The notes beneath the pieces were generated by a model. That model searched no databases and was not told the origin of the DNA. It saw only the letters and a list, made by a program, of their open reading frames with translations. DNA of 39,052 nucleotides from Chloroflexota bacterium (GTDB lineage: Bacteria > Chloroflexota > Anaerolineae > UBA2200), in contig JAUWJD010000035.1 in NCBI GenBank assembly GCA_030607875.1, positions 1-39,052 on the forward strand, in the 5' to 3' direction. This document shows, one piece after another, positions 1 to 7,939 of this stretch. The translations under genes and the position numbers were made by a program. Position 1 is the first letter of the stretch. Each line of letters begins with the position of its first letter.

Positions 1-144
1 ATGGAGCGGATGGCAATGAGGATAGAGGAGGCCGCGCGCGCCAATTGGGACCGCGATTATGGCATTAACTACATCCTCCGTCACCACACCTGGGACCAGC
101 GCGTGGAGGGCTATGACAAGATCATCAAAGACAGGTTCGCGTAA
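1..144 (+). CDS. glycosyltransferase family 4, C-terminal fragment (cut by window edge)
   Basis: The frame is open from the first base and ends at TAA 142-144. The visible 47 residues include HHTWDQRVEGYDKII. This matches the usual C-terminus of GT4 (GT-B fold) glycosyltransferases, where a '(Y)TWD.....YE.LL' helix folds back on the N-terminal domain. The ATG at position 1 is probably internal, because the whole sugar-nucleotide binding domain would lie upstream. The stop overlaps the next start (TAATG), so the two genes are translationally coupled in the polysaccharide operon. The family call rests on a short stretch only. Confidence 0.6.
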   Translation: MERMAMRIEEAARANWDRDYGINYILRHHTWDQRVEGYDKIIKDRFA

Positions 145-1736
145 TGCGCAACTCCCCTACCCACCTGCCATTCTCCCCAAATAGGCAGGCGGCTGCGGCA
201 CTTGCGACAAAGGCACTGCTCGGACTGGCGATTGTGTCAGCTCTTCTCCTTTCTGCTATGTACTTGGCGGCGGTCGGCCCCTACTGGAAGATCACGCCGG
301 ACAGCGTCTCATATGTCGTGGCCGGCGTCTCTCTCGCCGCAGGTGAAGGGTACACGGTTTGGGGCCAGCCCGCGGTCCCTTTTCCGCCGATGACCTCAGT
401 GGTGTTCACCATTCCCTCTATGCTGTTCCCCAATAGCTACGTGGCACTCAATGCGACAACCACGATCGCAGCGCTTCTCTCGCTCGCACTGTGCTTTGCC
501 TTGCTTGGGAAGCGCGCAGGTTACCTGGGGGCTGCGGCGATTGTGGTGCTGTCGTCCGCATCCATTTCCATGTTCCAACAGAGCACCTTTCTGCTTTCTG
601 ACGTAATCTACCTGCTCTTTTCCCTGCTTGCCCTGATCGCGGCCGATTACGTCTCTAGCACCGAGAGCAACTGGAAAAGCAGTGTCCTGCTCGGAGCTGT
701 TGTCTTGATGGCCTGTATGACCAGGACCATAGGGCTGGCGCTGGTGCTCGCTATCATCAGCCATGGCTTTGTGCTTGCGGTCAGACAAGAATCCAAGCTC
801 AATAGACGTGTCCTTGCCTGCATGTTGGTGGTGGCGCTGTTGGTCGGCCTGTGGGAATACCGAAACCTTGTCCTGGGAGAGTCCTTCTTCAAGTTGTTCC
901 TTCAGAATGAGCCGTATGTGGACGCGTCCGGTTATGCCTCTTTGGTTGGGATGACGGAAAAGTTCCTCAATAACCTCGGAGACTATGCTTCCATAGGAGC
1001 CCTCCTGACGAACGGGATGCTGGAGAGACTGCAGACAACTCACATGTCCCTTGGTCGAGCAGCCCTGGTTGTGGTTTGCCTCTTGCCCTGCGTGGGCTTG
1101 GTGGTGTCCTTGAGGCGAGGGATCACGGTGACAGCGCTGTACTGCATTGTGTATCTGGTGGGCATAGGATTATACCATCCGTACATCGAGAGCAGGTGGT
1201 TCTTTCCCCTCCTGCCACTGCTGTTCTACTATGCGTATGTAGGCATTGTACACATGCTCAAAGCCGTAAGCGCTCCAGTACGACCTGTCGTAACTGCAGC
1301 AACCTGCATTGTCCTTGCCGTCTACATTGCGCAGTACTTCCAATCGGGCACGGCCTACATGCGGTGGACGATCCGGCAAGAGCACACCTCTGCGTTTGGG
1401 ACGTATCCCATCAAATACACGTGGAACTATGATGCGCAGCGCCTGGCGATGTGGCTTAGAGACAACAGCGCTCCTGGGGAGCGCTACGTCTGCCAACATC
1501 CCTATGTCATGGATCTGCTTTCGGAACGCAAGGGCTACCGATTCCCGATCACACGCGATTCGACCAAACTGCTCGACCTTCTGCAGGCCAAGCAGGTGAG
1601 ATACGTGCTGGTTGACAAGAAGAAGCCCAAAGTACAAGAGTTCTTGCTTCCCGTCATTGAGGCGCACGCGGAGCAGTTCCGGCTGATCCGGGAAGAAGAG
1701 AAGGCCAGCCTGTACGAGTTCAGACTCCAGGGGTGA
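144..1736 (+). CDS. polytopic membrane glycosyltransferase (GT-C/GT39-like)
   Basis: The protein has 530 aa. A first membrane helix lies at about residues 20-45, followed by an acidic loop (KITPDSVSYV). A long series of hydrophobic helices runs to about residue 405, and a soluble C-terminal domain covers about 410-530. This is the layout of GT-C enzymes, which move sugars from polyprenyl-phosphate donors on the outer face of the membrane; the acidic residue in the first loop is the usual catalytic position. No signature is strong enough to name a substrate. The start overlaps the previous stop by one base and the next gene begins 9 nt downstream, so it belongs to the operon. A polysaccharide polymerase-like membrane protein is the main alternative. 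Confidence 0.6.
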   Translation: MRNSPTHLPFSPNRQAAAALATKALLGLAIVSALLLSAMYLAAVGPYWKITPDSVSYVVAGVSLAAGEGYTVWGQPAVPFPPMTSVVFTIPSMLFPNSYVALNATTTIAALLSLALCFALLGKRAGYLGAAAIVVLSSASISMFQQSTFLLSDVIYLLFSLLALIAADYVSSTESNWKSSVLLGAVVLMACMTRTIGLALVLAIISHGFVLAVRQESKLNRRVLACMLVVALLVGLWEYRNLVLGESFFKLFLQNEPYVDASGYASLVGMTEKFLNNLGDYASIGALLTNGMLERLQTTHMSLGRAALVVVCLLPCVGLVVSLRRGITVTALYCIVYLVGIGLYHPYIESRWFFPLLPLLFYYAYVGIVHMLKAVSAPVRPVVTAATCIVLAVYIAQYFQSGTAYMRWTIRQEHTSAFGTYPIKYTWNYDAQRLAMWLRDNSAPGERYVCQHPYVMDLLSERKGYRFPITRDSTKLLDLLQAKQVRYVLVDKKKPKVQEFLLPVIEAHAEQFRLIREEEKASLYEFRLQG

Positions 1737-1745
1737 TTTCGGTGT

Positions 1746-2999
1746 ATGACAGACCACAACCGTGGCTTTGCGATGACTGAGCCAACAATCCTGTACATCG
1801 TGCAACGGATTCCCTACCCTTTGAACTCAGGAACGCGAATCCGCCAGTTTCAGCTCCTCTCGGCCTATGCCCGAATTGGGAAGGTAAGCCTGCTGTGCTT
1901 CTACAAAGGAGCGGAACAGCTTGCCTGGCTCAAAGCTCTCCAACCGTACTGCGAGAGCGTTCACCCGCTGCCCTTTCCGGGCCGGCGTGTCCAGTCCAGT
2001 GGCTCCCTGCTTGCCCGCTTGCGTTCCGCGACGGCGCTCCGGCCTACCCTGGCCCGCTTTTGCTTCTCCCGCGAGATGCAGAGACTTGTCGAGCAGCTTG
2101 CTCCCACATCAGACATCATTCACGTCGGCCGGCTGCACATGGTACCACACGTGGAGCGCGTGATCGGCCAGCGACGGCACCGCGCGCGCTTCGTCCTGGA
2201 TCTCGATGACCTCGAGACCACGCTAAAGATCAGAGAGCTGGAAGTGGCCCCGCCAAGCCAATGGCAATTGAGAGCGCGCGAATACGTTGAGCTCTTGCGG
2301 TTGTGGCGCTACCAAGGGAAAGCGTTAGAGTGGTTTGATCGCATCCTGGTCTGCTCCGAGCGAGATCGCAATCGCCTTGCCAGCCGCAACAAGGTTGTGC
2401 TCGTGCCCAACGGGGCCGATGTGCCAGCGAGGACGCTGCCTGACGAGTCGGATGGCAAGACTGTGCTCTGCCTCGGCACATACGGCCACTGGCCAAACGT
2501 TGATGGCCTGCGTTTGTTCCTCAGGGAGATCTTGCCTATCATCCAGAAGGAGGTGCCCAGCCTGCGGGTGTGGATCGTGGGCAAAGATGTGCCTCCGGAG
2601 GTCGCTGCTCTGCACGACGGGCGGACCATCTTCGTTGCAGCAGACGTGCCCTCGGTGGAGGAGTACTACCGCCAGGCAACAATATCTGTGGTGCCGCTCA
2701 GGATTGGTGCAGGGACCAGGCTGAGGATCCCGGAAGCCTTTGCCCTGGGCAGGCCCGTGGTAACGACCTCTGTGGGTTGCGAGGGTCTGAGAGTGGTCAA
2801 CAGAGAACATCTGCTGGTGGCTGATGATCCTCACGCTTTTGCCCAGTCGTGCATTGAGTTGTTGAGTAACCGCCAGTTGAGGCAGCACCTGGTTGCCAAT
2901 GCCCGCAAGCTCGTCCAGAAGCACTATACGTGGGATGCGGTGCGAAACCGCGTTGAGAACCTGGCCAGAGGACTCTTAGAGGAGAGCAGTGGCTCATAG
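1746..2999 (+). CDS. GT4 glycosyltransferase, Stp1-like (PEP-CTERM/EpsH-associated type)
   Basis: The protein has 417 aa. The N-terminus (ILYIVQRIPYPLNSGTRIRQ) resembles the opening of the Stp1/TIGR03087 family of sugar transferases found in exopolysaccharide loci. The C-terminal half carries the GT4 nucleotide-sugar site: GAGTRLRIPEAFALGRPVV with the E-x7-type glutamate, then GCEGL. It should add a hexose to a lipid-linked oligosaccharide at the cytoplasmic membrane. The ATG at 1746 is preceded by AGGGGTG; an in-frame ATG at 1773 lacks a ribosome binding site. It sits between a membrane transferase and the ABC exporter pair. The exact sugar cannot be told. Confidence 0.75.
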   Translation: MTDHNRGFAMTEPTILYIVQRIPYPLNSGTRIRQFQLLSAYARIGKVSLLCFYKGAEQLAWLKALQPYCESVHPLPFPGRRVQSSGSLLARLRSATALRPTLARFCFSREMQRLVEQLAPTSDIIHVGRLHMVPHVERVIGQRRHRARFVLDLDDLETTLKIRELEVAPPSQWQLRAREYVELLRLWRYQGKALEWFDRILVCSERDRNRLASRNKVVLVPNGADVPARTLPDESDGKTVLCLGTYGHWPNVDGLRLFLREILPIIQKEVPSLRVWIVGKDVPPEVAALHDGRTIFVAADVPSVEEYYRQATISVVPLRIGAGTRLRIPEAFALGRPVVTTSVGCEGLRVVNREHLLVADDPHAFAQSCIELLSNRQLRQHLVANARKLVQKHYTWDAVRNRVENLARGLLEESSGS

Positions 3000-3047
3000 A
3001 CTCGCACACTGCCCGGCAGGACCCTGGCCAGCAAGGTGTTTGAAATC

Positions 3048-3818
3048 ATGAGACTCTATAGTAGGAAGCATCTCAATCTGCTGAGGGAGATCACGCTCTC
3101 GCAGTTCAAGCTCAAGGACCAGAGCACCATGTTTGGCTTTGTGTGGAGTTTTCTAAACCCCCTGCTCATGCTCACCGTCCTCTTCATCTTCTTCAGCGCG
3201 AGGATGGGTGAGGCGATCGAGCACTACACCGTGTACCTGCTGGTCGGCATCGTCCACTACACCCATTTCTCGAACAGTACGACGGGATCGATGCACGTCC
3301 TGCTCTCGATGAGACATTTGACCGGCAACACGGTGTTCCCCAAGGAGCTGCTGGTCGTTGGCTCGGTTCTGGCCAGCTCCATAGAGTTTGTAATCTCGCT
3401 GGTCCTCGTGGTCATGATTGCGCTGCTATCGGGAGTGGAGTTGACTCGGTTTGTGGTGATGCTGCCTCTGGTGATCGCGCTGCAGGTAATGCTTGTGCTG
3501 TGGGCCTCGCTTCTGCTGTCCTGCCTGTATGTGTTTGTCCGCGACATCAACCACATCTACCAGGTGTTCCTGAGGATTCTCTTTTTTGTCACACCCATCT
3601 TCTACGACCTGCCCTTTGTGGGGCAGGGAATTGCGGAGCGCGTTGTGCTGTTGAATCCAATGACACACCTGATGGGTTTCTCCAGGAGCTTGGTGATTGG
3701 GGGCAGGCCATTCTCTGGCGGCTTGTTCCTGTTTCTGCTCCTGGCCAACACCTCGCTGCTCGTGGTGAGCATCGTGGTCTTTAGAAGGCTGGAACCAATG
3801 TTCGCGGAGCACGTGTGA
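3048..3818 (+). CDS. ABC-2 type polysaccharide export permease (Wzm/KpsM-like)
   Basis: Read from ATG 3048 the protein has 256 aa. AAGGTG at 3033-3038 is well placed for this ATG; a GTG at 3036 in the same frame would add four residues. The N-terminus (LREITLSQFKLKDQSTMFGF followed by VWSFLNPLLML) is the amphipathic helix and first membrane segment typical of O-antigen, teichoic acid and capsule exporters. Six hydrophobic segments follow, including FVRDINHIYQVFLRI before a TPIFYDLP loop, a hallmark of ABC-2 polysaccharide permeases. It should form the membrane channel with the ATPase encoded next, one base apart. Function is secure; the exported polymer is unknown. Confidence 0.88.
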   Translation: MRLYSRKHLNLLREITLSQFKLKDQSTMFGFVWSFLNPLLMLTVLFIFFSARMGEAIEHYTVYLLVGIVHYTHFSNSTTGSMHVLLSMRHLTGNTVFPKELLVVGSVLASSIEFVISLVLVVMIALLSGVELTRFVVMLPLVIALQVMLVLWASLLLSCLYVFVRDINHIYQVFLRILFFVTPIFYDLPFVGQGIAERVVLLNPMTHLMGFSRSLVIGGRPFSGGLFLFLLLANTSLLVVSIVVFRRLEPMFAEHV

Positions 3819-3819
3819 T

Positions 3820-4563
3820 ATGGCCTACGCCGTGACCACCACCAACCTGTGCAAGAGGTTCTCGCTGCAGCGGGAGCGAACAACCTTGTTCAGGGTGCTT
3901 CAGAACCGGCTGCTGGGCAGAGCCCGCGGTTCTTCCTCCTTCTACGCGCTGCGGGACATTAGCATCACTGTGCAGCAGGGGGAGAAGATTGGGGTCATTG
4001 GCGACAACGGCTCGGGGAAGACAACACTGTTGAAGTGCATTGCCGGGCTGCACGTACCAAATGAGGGCCAGGTGCTGGTGAATGGAAGCATAGGCTTGTC
4101 ATCTGGCTTTGGCATCGGAATGGTGCCTGAGCTGACAGCTCGCGAGAACGTGTTCCTATACGGAGCAGTCTATGGCATGGACAGAAGAGAGATCCAGGAG
4201 GCGTTCAGCGAGATCATCGACTGGGCTGAACTGCAGGATTTCGTCGCGGCTCCACTGAAAACCCTGTCCTCGGGCATGAAAACAAGGCTGGCATTCTCCG
4301 TGGCCCGGCACGTCGACACGGACATCCTGCTGCTGGACGAAGCCCTGACGGCAGGCGACAGGCGCTTTAAGCAGAAATGTCAGGACTATTTCGCCGCACT
4401 CAGACAGAGCAGCAAGACGTTCCTGGTGGCGACCCATGATCTCGACTTTGTTGAGACGTTTTGTGCGAAAACGCTGTGGCTTCATCGGGGCCAGCAGATG
4501 GCCTTTGGCGAAACACAAGACGTCTTGCAGCGGTACACAGAGTTCGAGGTGATCGCCAGTTGA
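3820..4563 (+). CDS. ABC transporter ATP-binding protein for polysaccharide export (Wzt/KpsT/TagH-like)
   Basis: The protein has 247 aa. Walker A is GDNGSGKTTLL (about residues 67-77), the signature is LSSGMKTRLAFSV, Walker B is DILLLDEAL, and the switch His is in ATHDLDFV. The extra segment GMVPELTARENVFLYG between Walker A and the signature is diagnostic of polysaccharide exporters. The length fits the short form without a C-terminal carbohydrate-binding domain, so export probably does not depend on recognition of a chain-end modification. It powers the permease encoded immediately upstream. Assignment is firm. Confidence 0.9.
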   Translation: MAYAVTTTNLCKRFSLQRERTTLFRVLQNRLLGRARGSSSFYALRDISITVQQGEKIGVIGDNGSGKTTLLKCIAGLHVPNEGQVLVNGSIGLSSGFGIGMVPELTARENVFLYGAVYGMDRREIQEAFSEIIDWAELQDFVAAPLKTLSSGMKTRLAFSVARHVDTDILLLDEALTAGDRRFKQKCQDYFAALRQSSKTFLVATHDLDFVETFCAKTLWLHRGQQMAFGETQDVLQRYTEFEVIAS

Positions 4564-4637
4564 AGGATTGGCGACTGTCACAGTCGGATGTCTGCAGCTT
4601 CTTCAATGAGGGTTCAGAACAAGGCAGGTCATTGAGT

Positions 4638-5765
4638 ATGGGCACCAAGATCCTGTTGGGATGCTACGAGATCCCTGGCTGGGGCGGAGCCAGCACCTCG
4701 AGCTACAATCTGTTCCGGCGTTTGCAGCGAGACGGGCTCGACGTCCATTATCTGAACATCGTCGACGAACAGGATGCGGGCTTTTTTCGCTACGCGTATG
4801 GTGACGACTATGGCAATCCAAGACAGCTGGACAAGGTTCATAACTGTGTGCTGGATGAGCGCTTGTTTGCTGCACATCCCCGCTTGGCCAGTCTTGTCAG
4901 CCAGCTTTCGCCTGACTTGCTGCTGGGCGCTGGGTACATAGCAGCTCTGTTGATGAAGCAGGCGGCTCCCAAACGGCGCCTGGTCTTTCTAACCGCTGGC
5001 TGCAACCAAGTGAAAGAGTACCTGATCTCCAGGAAGAGACGGGGGACATTCACCCTCAGTGAGTTCCGGCAGCATGTGAAACCCGGTTACACGTTCTTCC
5101 ATGTCCATGAAAAGGAGGCCGTCGAGGCTAGCGATTTCATCGTCACTCACTCGTACATGATCAAGGATCTGATCCAGTGGCTGTTCCCTCACTGCAGCGG
5201 CAAGGTCTACTCGAACGTTGTATGGAAAGCGGAGTGGATAGCTCAGGATGCAATCGACCATACTGGGTTGAGCAAACCATTCTCCGAGAGAGACATCGAT
5301 GTCATCTTTGTCGCAAGCTCGTGGCTCCGCCCGGAGAAGAACTATGCGCTCGTTCGTCAGATCGTCTCGAGAAACAAAGGCCTGAACATGCACATCGTTG
5401 GAGAAGTTGACAGCAGGCTTCGCGGTGCGAAGGAGCACGGCCTAGTCACGAAACGGAGACAGCTTTTCACGCTGCTGGGAAGGGCCAAGACACTTGTATG
5501 CCCATCGCTTTTCGATGCCGCGCCAGGCATTCTGTGGGAGGCTTCAGCGATGGGCTGCAACGTTGTCGCCTCAAAAAACTGCGGCAACTGGATGCTCTGC
5601 AATGACAGACTCCTCGTCGATCGGTTTGAACTGAGCAGCTTTGTGGACAGGGTTTCCCTCTCTCTGACAGGCAAGCTTGAGGACAACATGGACTACTTCT
5701 TGCAGGCTGGCTCCTACCAGGACTTGCTCGAGATACTCTTGTTGTTTTGCGATGCACATGAGTGA
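4638..5765 (+). CDS. GT-B fold glycosyltransferase (GT4-like, divergent)
   Basis: From ATG 4638 the protein has 375 aa. The frame is open further upstream, but that part lies over the ATPase gene. The N-terminus (ILLGCYEIPGWGGASTSSYN) is the glycine-rich loop of GT-B enzymes. The second domain starts near DVIFVASSWLRPEKN and holds the donor-site segment DAAPGILWEASAMGCNVV, with the conserved glutamate. It is divergent overall, so no substrate is proposed. The stop overlaps the next start by 8 nt (ATG 5758, TGA 5763), which indicates translational coupling within the operon. Confidence 0.65.
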   Translation: MGTKILLGCYEIPGWGGASTSSYNLFRRLQRDGLDVHYLNIVDEQDAGFFRYAYGDDYGNPRQLDKVHNCVLDERLFAAHPRLASLVSQLSPDLLLGAGYIAALLMKQAAPKRRLVFLTAGCNQVKEYLISRKRRGTFTLSEFRQHVKPGYTFFHVHEKEAVEASDFIVTHSYMIKDLIQWLFPHCSGKVYSNVVWKAEWIAQDAIDHTGLSKPFSERDIDVIFVASSWLRPEKNYALVRQIVSRNKGLNMHIVGEVDSRLRGAKEHGLVTKRRQLFTLLGRAKTLVCPSLFDAAPGILWEASAMGCNVVASKNCGNWMLCNDRLLVDRFELSSFVDRVSLSLTGKLEDNMDYFLQAGSYQDLLEILLLFCDAHE

Positions 5766-6828
5766 TATTGCGGCTGTTGTATTGACAATGGGGGAAGAGA
5801 CTACCGGGCGCGCTATCCAGAGCGTCAAGAGACAAACAATGCCGCCTGCAGAGATCATCCTTGTCGAAAACGTCACTCCTTTCCACAAAGCACTGAATCT
5901 GGGTGCCTCCAGAGTGAGGACGGGCTGTTTCGTCGAGGTGGATGCTGACATGATCCTGGACGAGTGCTGCTTCCAAGCACTCTGGCAGTGTATGCTGCCG
6001 GGTGTCGGCATTGTCATGGGATTCCTCCGAGATGCTCTCGTCGGCAGGACATGCTGCATCAAGATGTTCAGAAAAGAATGCTTCCACCATGTTCAGCTCA
6101 GGGATTCGATATCACCCGACACCGACTTTGCAGAGGACATCACGCGCCTTGGCTGGAGTATCGTGTACGCATTGAGACGCGAAGATGACGTTGACAAGCG
6201 GCTTTGGCACACATTTGGCCAGCACAGGCCCAACTACACGCCAAGCTACACATACACCAAGCATCTCATTCTGGGGAGAAGGTACAGATATCGGACCGAT
6301 TGGGGAGGGCTGCGATGGCATCTGGGGGAACTGCAACGCAGCAGCCACAGCTCTTCTTTGCTGGCCCAGATAGCGATGGCTCACGGCGTCTTTCTCAAAG
6401 AGCAGACTGATCTGCCCAGGCCGTACCCCACAGGTGAGGATTTTCGATTCATCGAGGGCTTCCTGGCAAACGAAGGTGCTTATGACTTGAGGAAAGTGGC
6501 CACCTTGCTGGTCCCTGCGCGGAGCCCCAAGGCCCTATTCAGAAACTGCTACAGATTGGGAATCGATCTACGAAAACACAACGCATTTCCAGCCTTTGAG
6601 CGTGGTATACGCCTGCTCGAACAGAGCGGGCAGCCTCTTGTTTGGGTAGCCAAGATCGGCCTGTGCCATGGCTTGTTCTCCCAATCCTACAGTCGGACAC
6701 AACTCGAGGAGGACTATGACAAGCTCTGCGAGTTTCTGCCCAGAGAAACGCTGTCCAGAGGCCTCCGTGGGAAACTGCAGCACTTTGCTCGACGGCTGCG
6801 CGATTCTGTCAGTGCTCTGCAGCGATGA
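5758..6828 (+). CDS. GT2 family glycosyltransferase
   Basis: From ATG 5758 the protein has 356 aa. The frame is open upstream, but the earlier ATG would run inside the preceding gene. The GT-A fold starts at once (IAAVVLTMGEETTGRAIQSV, then QTMPPAEIILVEN). The metal-binding DxD is DAD at about residues 62-64 (FVEVDADMI). The domain is unusually compact between the first strand and DxD. After about residue 200 the protein is helical and unrecognised. It should use a nucleotide-sugar in the cytoplasm to extend the operon's polysaccharide. The acceptor cannot be inferred. Confidence 0.7.
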   Translation: MSDIAAVVLTMGEETTGRAIQSVKRQTMPPAEIILVENVTPFHKALNLGASRVRTGCFVEVDADMILDECCFQALWQCMLPGVGIVMGFLRDALVGRTCCIKMFRKECFHHVQLRDSISPDTDFAEDITRLGWSIVYALRREDDVDKRLWHTFGQHRPNYTPSYTYTKHLILGRRYRYRTDWGGLRWHLGELQRSSHSSSLLAQIAMAHGVFLKEQTDLPRPYPTGEDFRFIEGFLANEGAYDLRKVATLLVPARSPKALFRNCYRLGIDLRKHNAFPAFERGIRLLEQSGQPLVWVAKIGLCHGLFSQSYSRTQLEEDYDKLCEFLPRETLSRGLRGKLQHFARRLRDSVSALQR

Positions 6829-6898
6829 TCGCAAGGCCCAGTGCGTCTCTTCGAATCGTGTCATGGCAGCCTGACATCACGAACAACGGTGAGCAGTG

Positions 6899-7873
6899 AT
6901 GCGTCTTTCTCTCTCTGGCATTTCCCGCATCGGGGACGAGTTGCGGCCTCCAAGCAGAGCGCACGTTGGAGGCCTGCTAACGATCTATGCGTACCACGCG
7001 GTTGTCCAAACGCCCCTTGAGGTCTATGATTGGTGTTTCATCGATGCTCGTTCTTTCCGCCGCCAGGTAAGGTATCTCAAGAGGCATTTTGAGGTGGTCT
7101 CCCTTTCCGAGGCTGTTGAGCGCTTGAGCAACGGACAGATTGGCCGGCCCACGGCCGTGATCACCTTTGATGACGGCTTTCAGAACAACTATGAGGTCGC
7201 CTTTCCGATCCTCCGAGAGCTGGGGCTGCCTGCCACAGTGTTTCTCATCACGGGACTGGTGAACACGGCGGACACAGTCTGGTTCTGTCGCCTCCATCGT
7301 GCACTGAGTGTTACCCGCAAGGCCTCGCTGGAGTGGGATGGCACCCATTTTGATCTTACTGGGCCGCTGGCCAGGGCCGCGACGTGTGCCGAGGCTCAAG
7401 CCCGGCTCAAGAGGTTGCCGCACCCCAGGCTTCTGGACAAAGTTCGCCGGATCATTGTTGAGTTGGGCGATGATCCAGATCACCCGATCACAGCTAGCTC
7501 TCCTTACCGCATGCTCGGCCGGGAAGCGATTCTCGAGATGGCCCGCTCAGGGCTGGTTGAGTTTGGCGCTCACGGCGTCTCCCATGCGATCCTGAGTCTG
7601 CTCCCGTCAGAGGAGCGCTACCATGAAATCAAGCGATCCTCGAAGGCAGTCCGCGAACTGACCGGACGGCCTTGCCAACTCTTCGCCTATCCCAATGGCC
7701 AGGCACTGGACTATGATGCAGAGAGCATCAAGATCCTGAAAGCGTGCGGCGTGCGTGCAGCGGTAACTGCTATTGCAGGTCCCAACGAAACAAAGACCCC
7801 TGTGATGGAATTGAAACGATGTGGAATCGGAGCTAATTTGAGCATGACCGATTTCAAGCGGATAGTGCGATGA
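6899..7873 (+). CDS. polysaccharide deacetylase (NodB/CE4)
   Basis: The protein has 324 aa from ATG 6899; a GTG at 6896 would add one residue. GGTGAG lies just upstream. Motif 1 is TFDDGFQNNYEVAFPIL, with the catalytic Asp and the metal-binding Asp. Motif 2 is HGVSHAILS, with the two zinc-binding histidines. AYPNG near residue 260 fits motif 3. CE4 enzymes remove N- or O-acetyl groups from polysaccharides. No signal peptide is evident, so it may act on the lipid-linked intermediate in the cytoplasm, as some operon-encoded CE4 proteins do. It lies 70 nt after the GT2 gene. Confidence 0.85.
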   Translation: MRLSLSGISRIGDELRPPSRAHVGGLLTIYAYHAVVQTPLEVYDWCFIDARSFRRQVRYLKRHFEVVSLSEAVERLSNGQIGRPTAVITFDDGFQNNYEVAFPILRELGLPATVFLITGLVNTADTVWFCRLHRALSVTRKASLEWDGTHFDLTGPLARAATCAEAQARLKRLPHPRLLDKVRRIIVELGDDPDHPITASSPYRMLGREAILEMARSGLVEFGAHGVSHAILSLLPSEERYHEIKRSSKAVRELTGRPCQLFAYPNGQALDYDAESIKILKACGVRAAVTAIAGPNETKTPVMELKRCGIGANLSMTDFKRIVR

Positions 7874-7939
7874 CACTGCATGCCTGGTCCCACTGCTTGC
7901 AGCGACCGAGGCGGATAGGCTTGCACCGAGGTGCGACCG

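Noticed and set aside
396-1805. - strand frames opposite the first membrane glycosyltransferase.
   Set aside because: They lack hydrophobic segments or motifs and contradict the operon direction.
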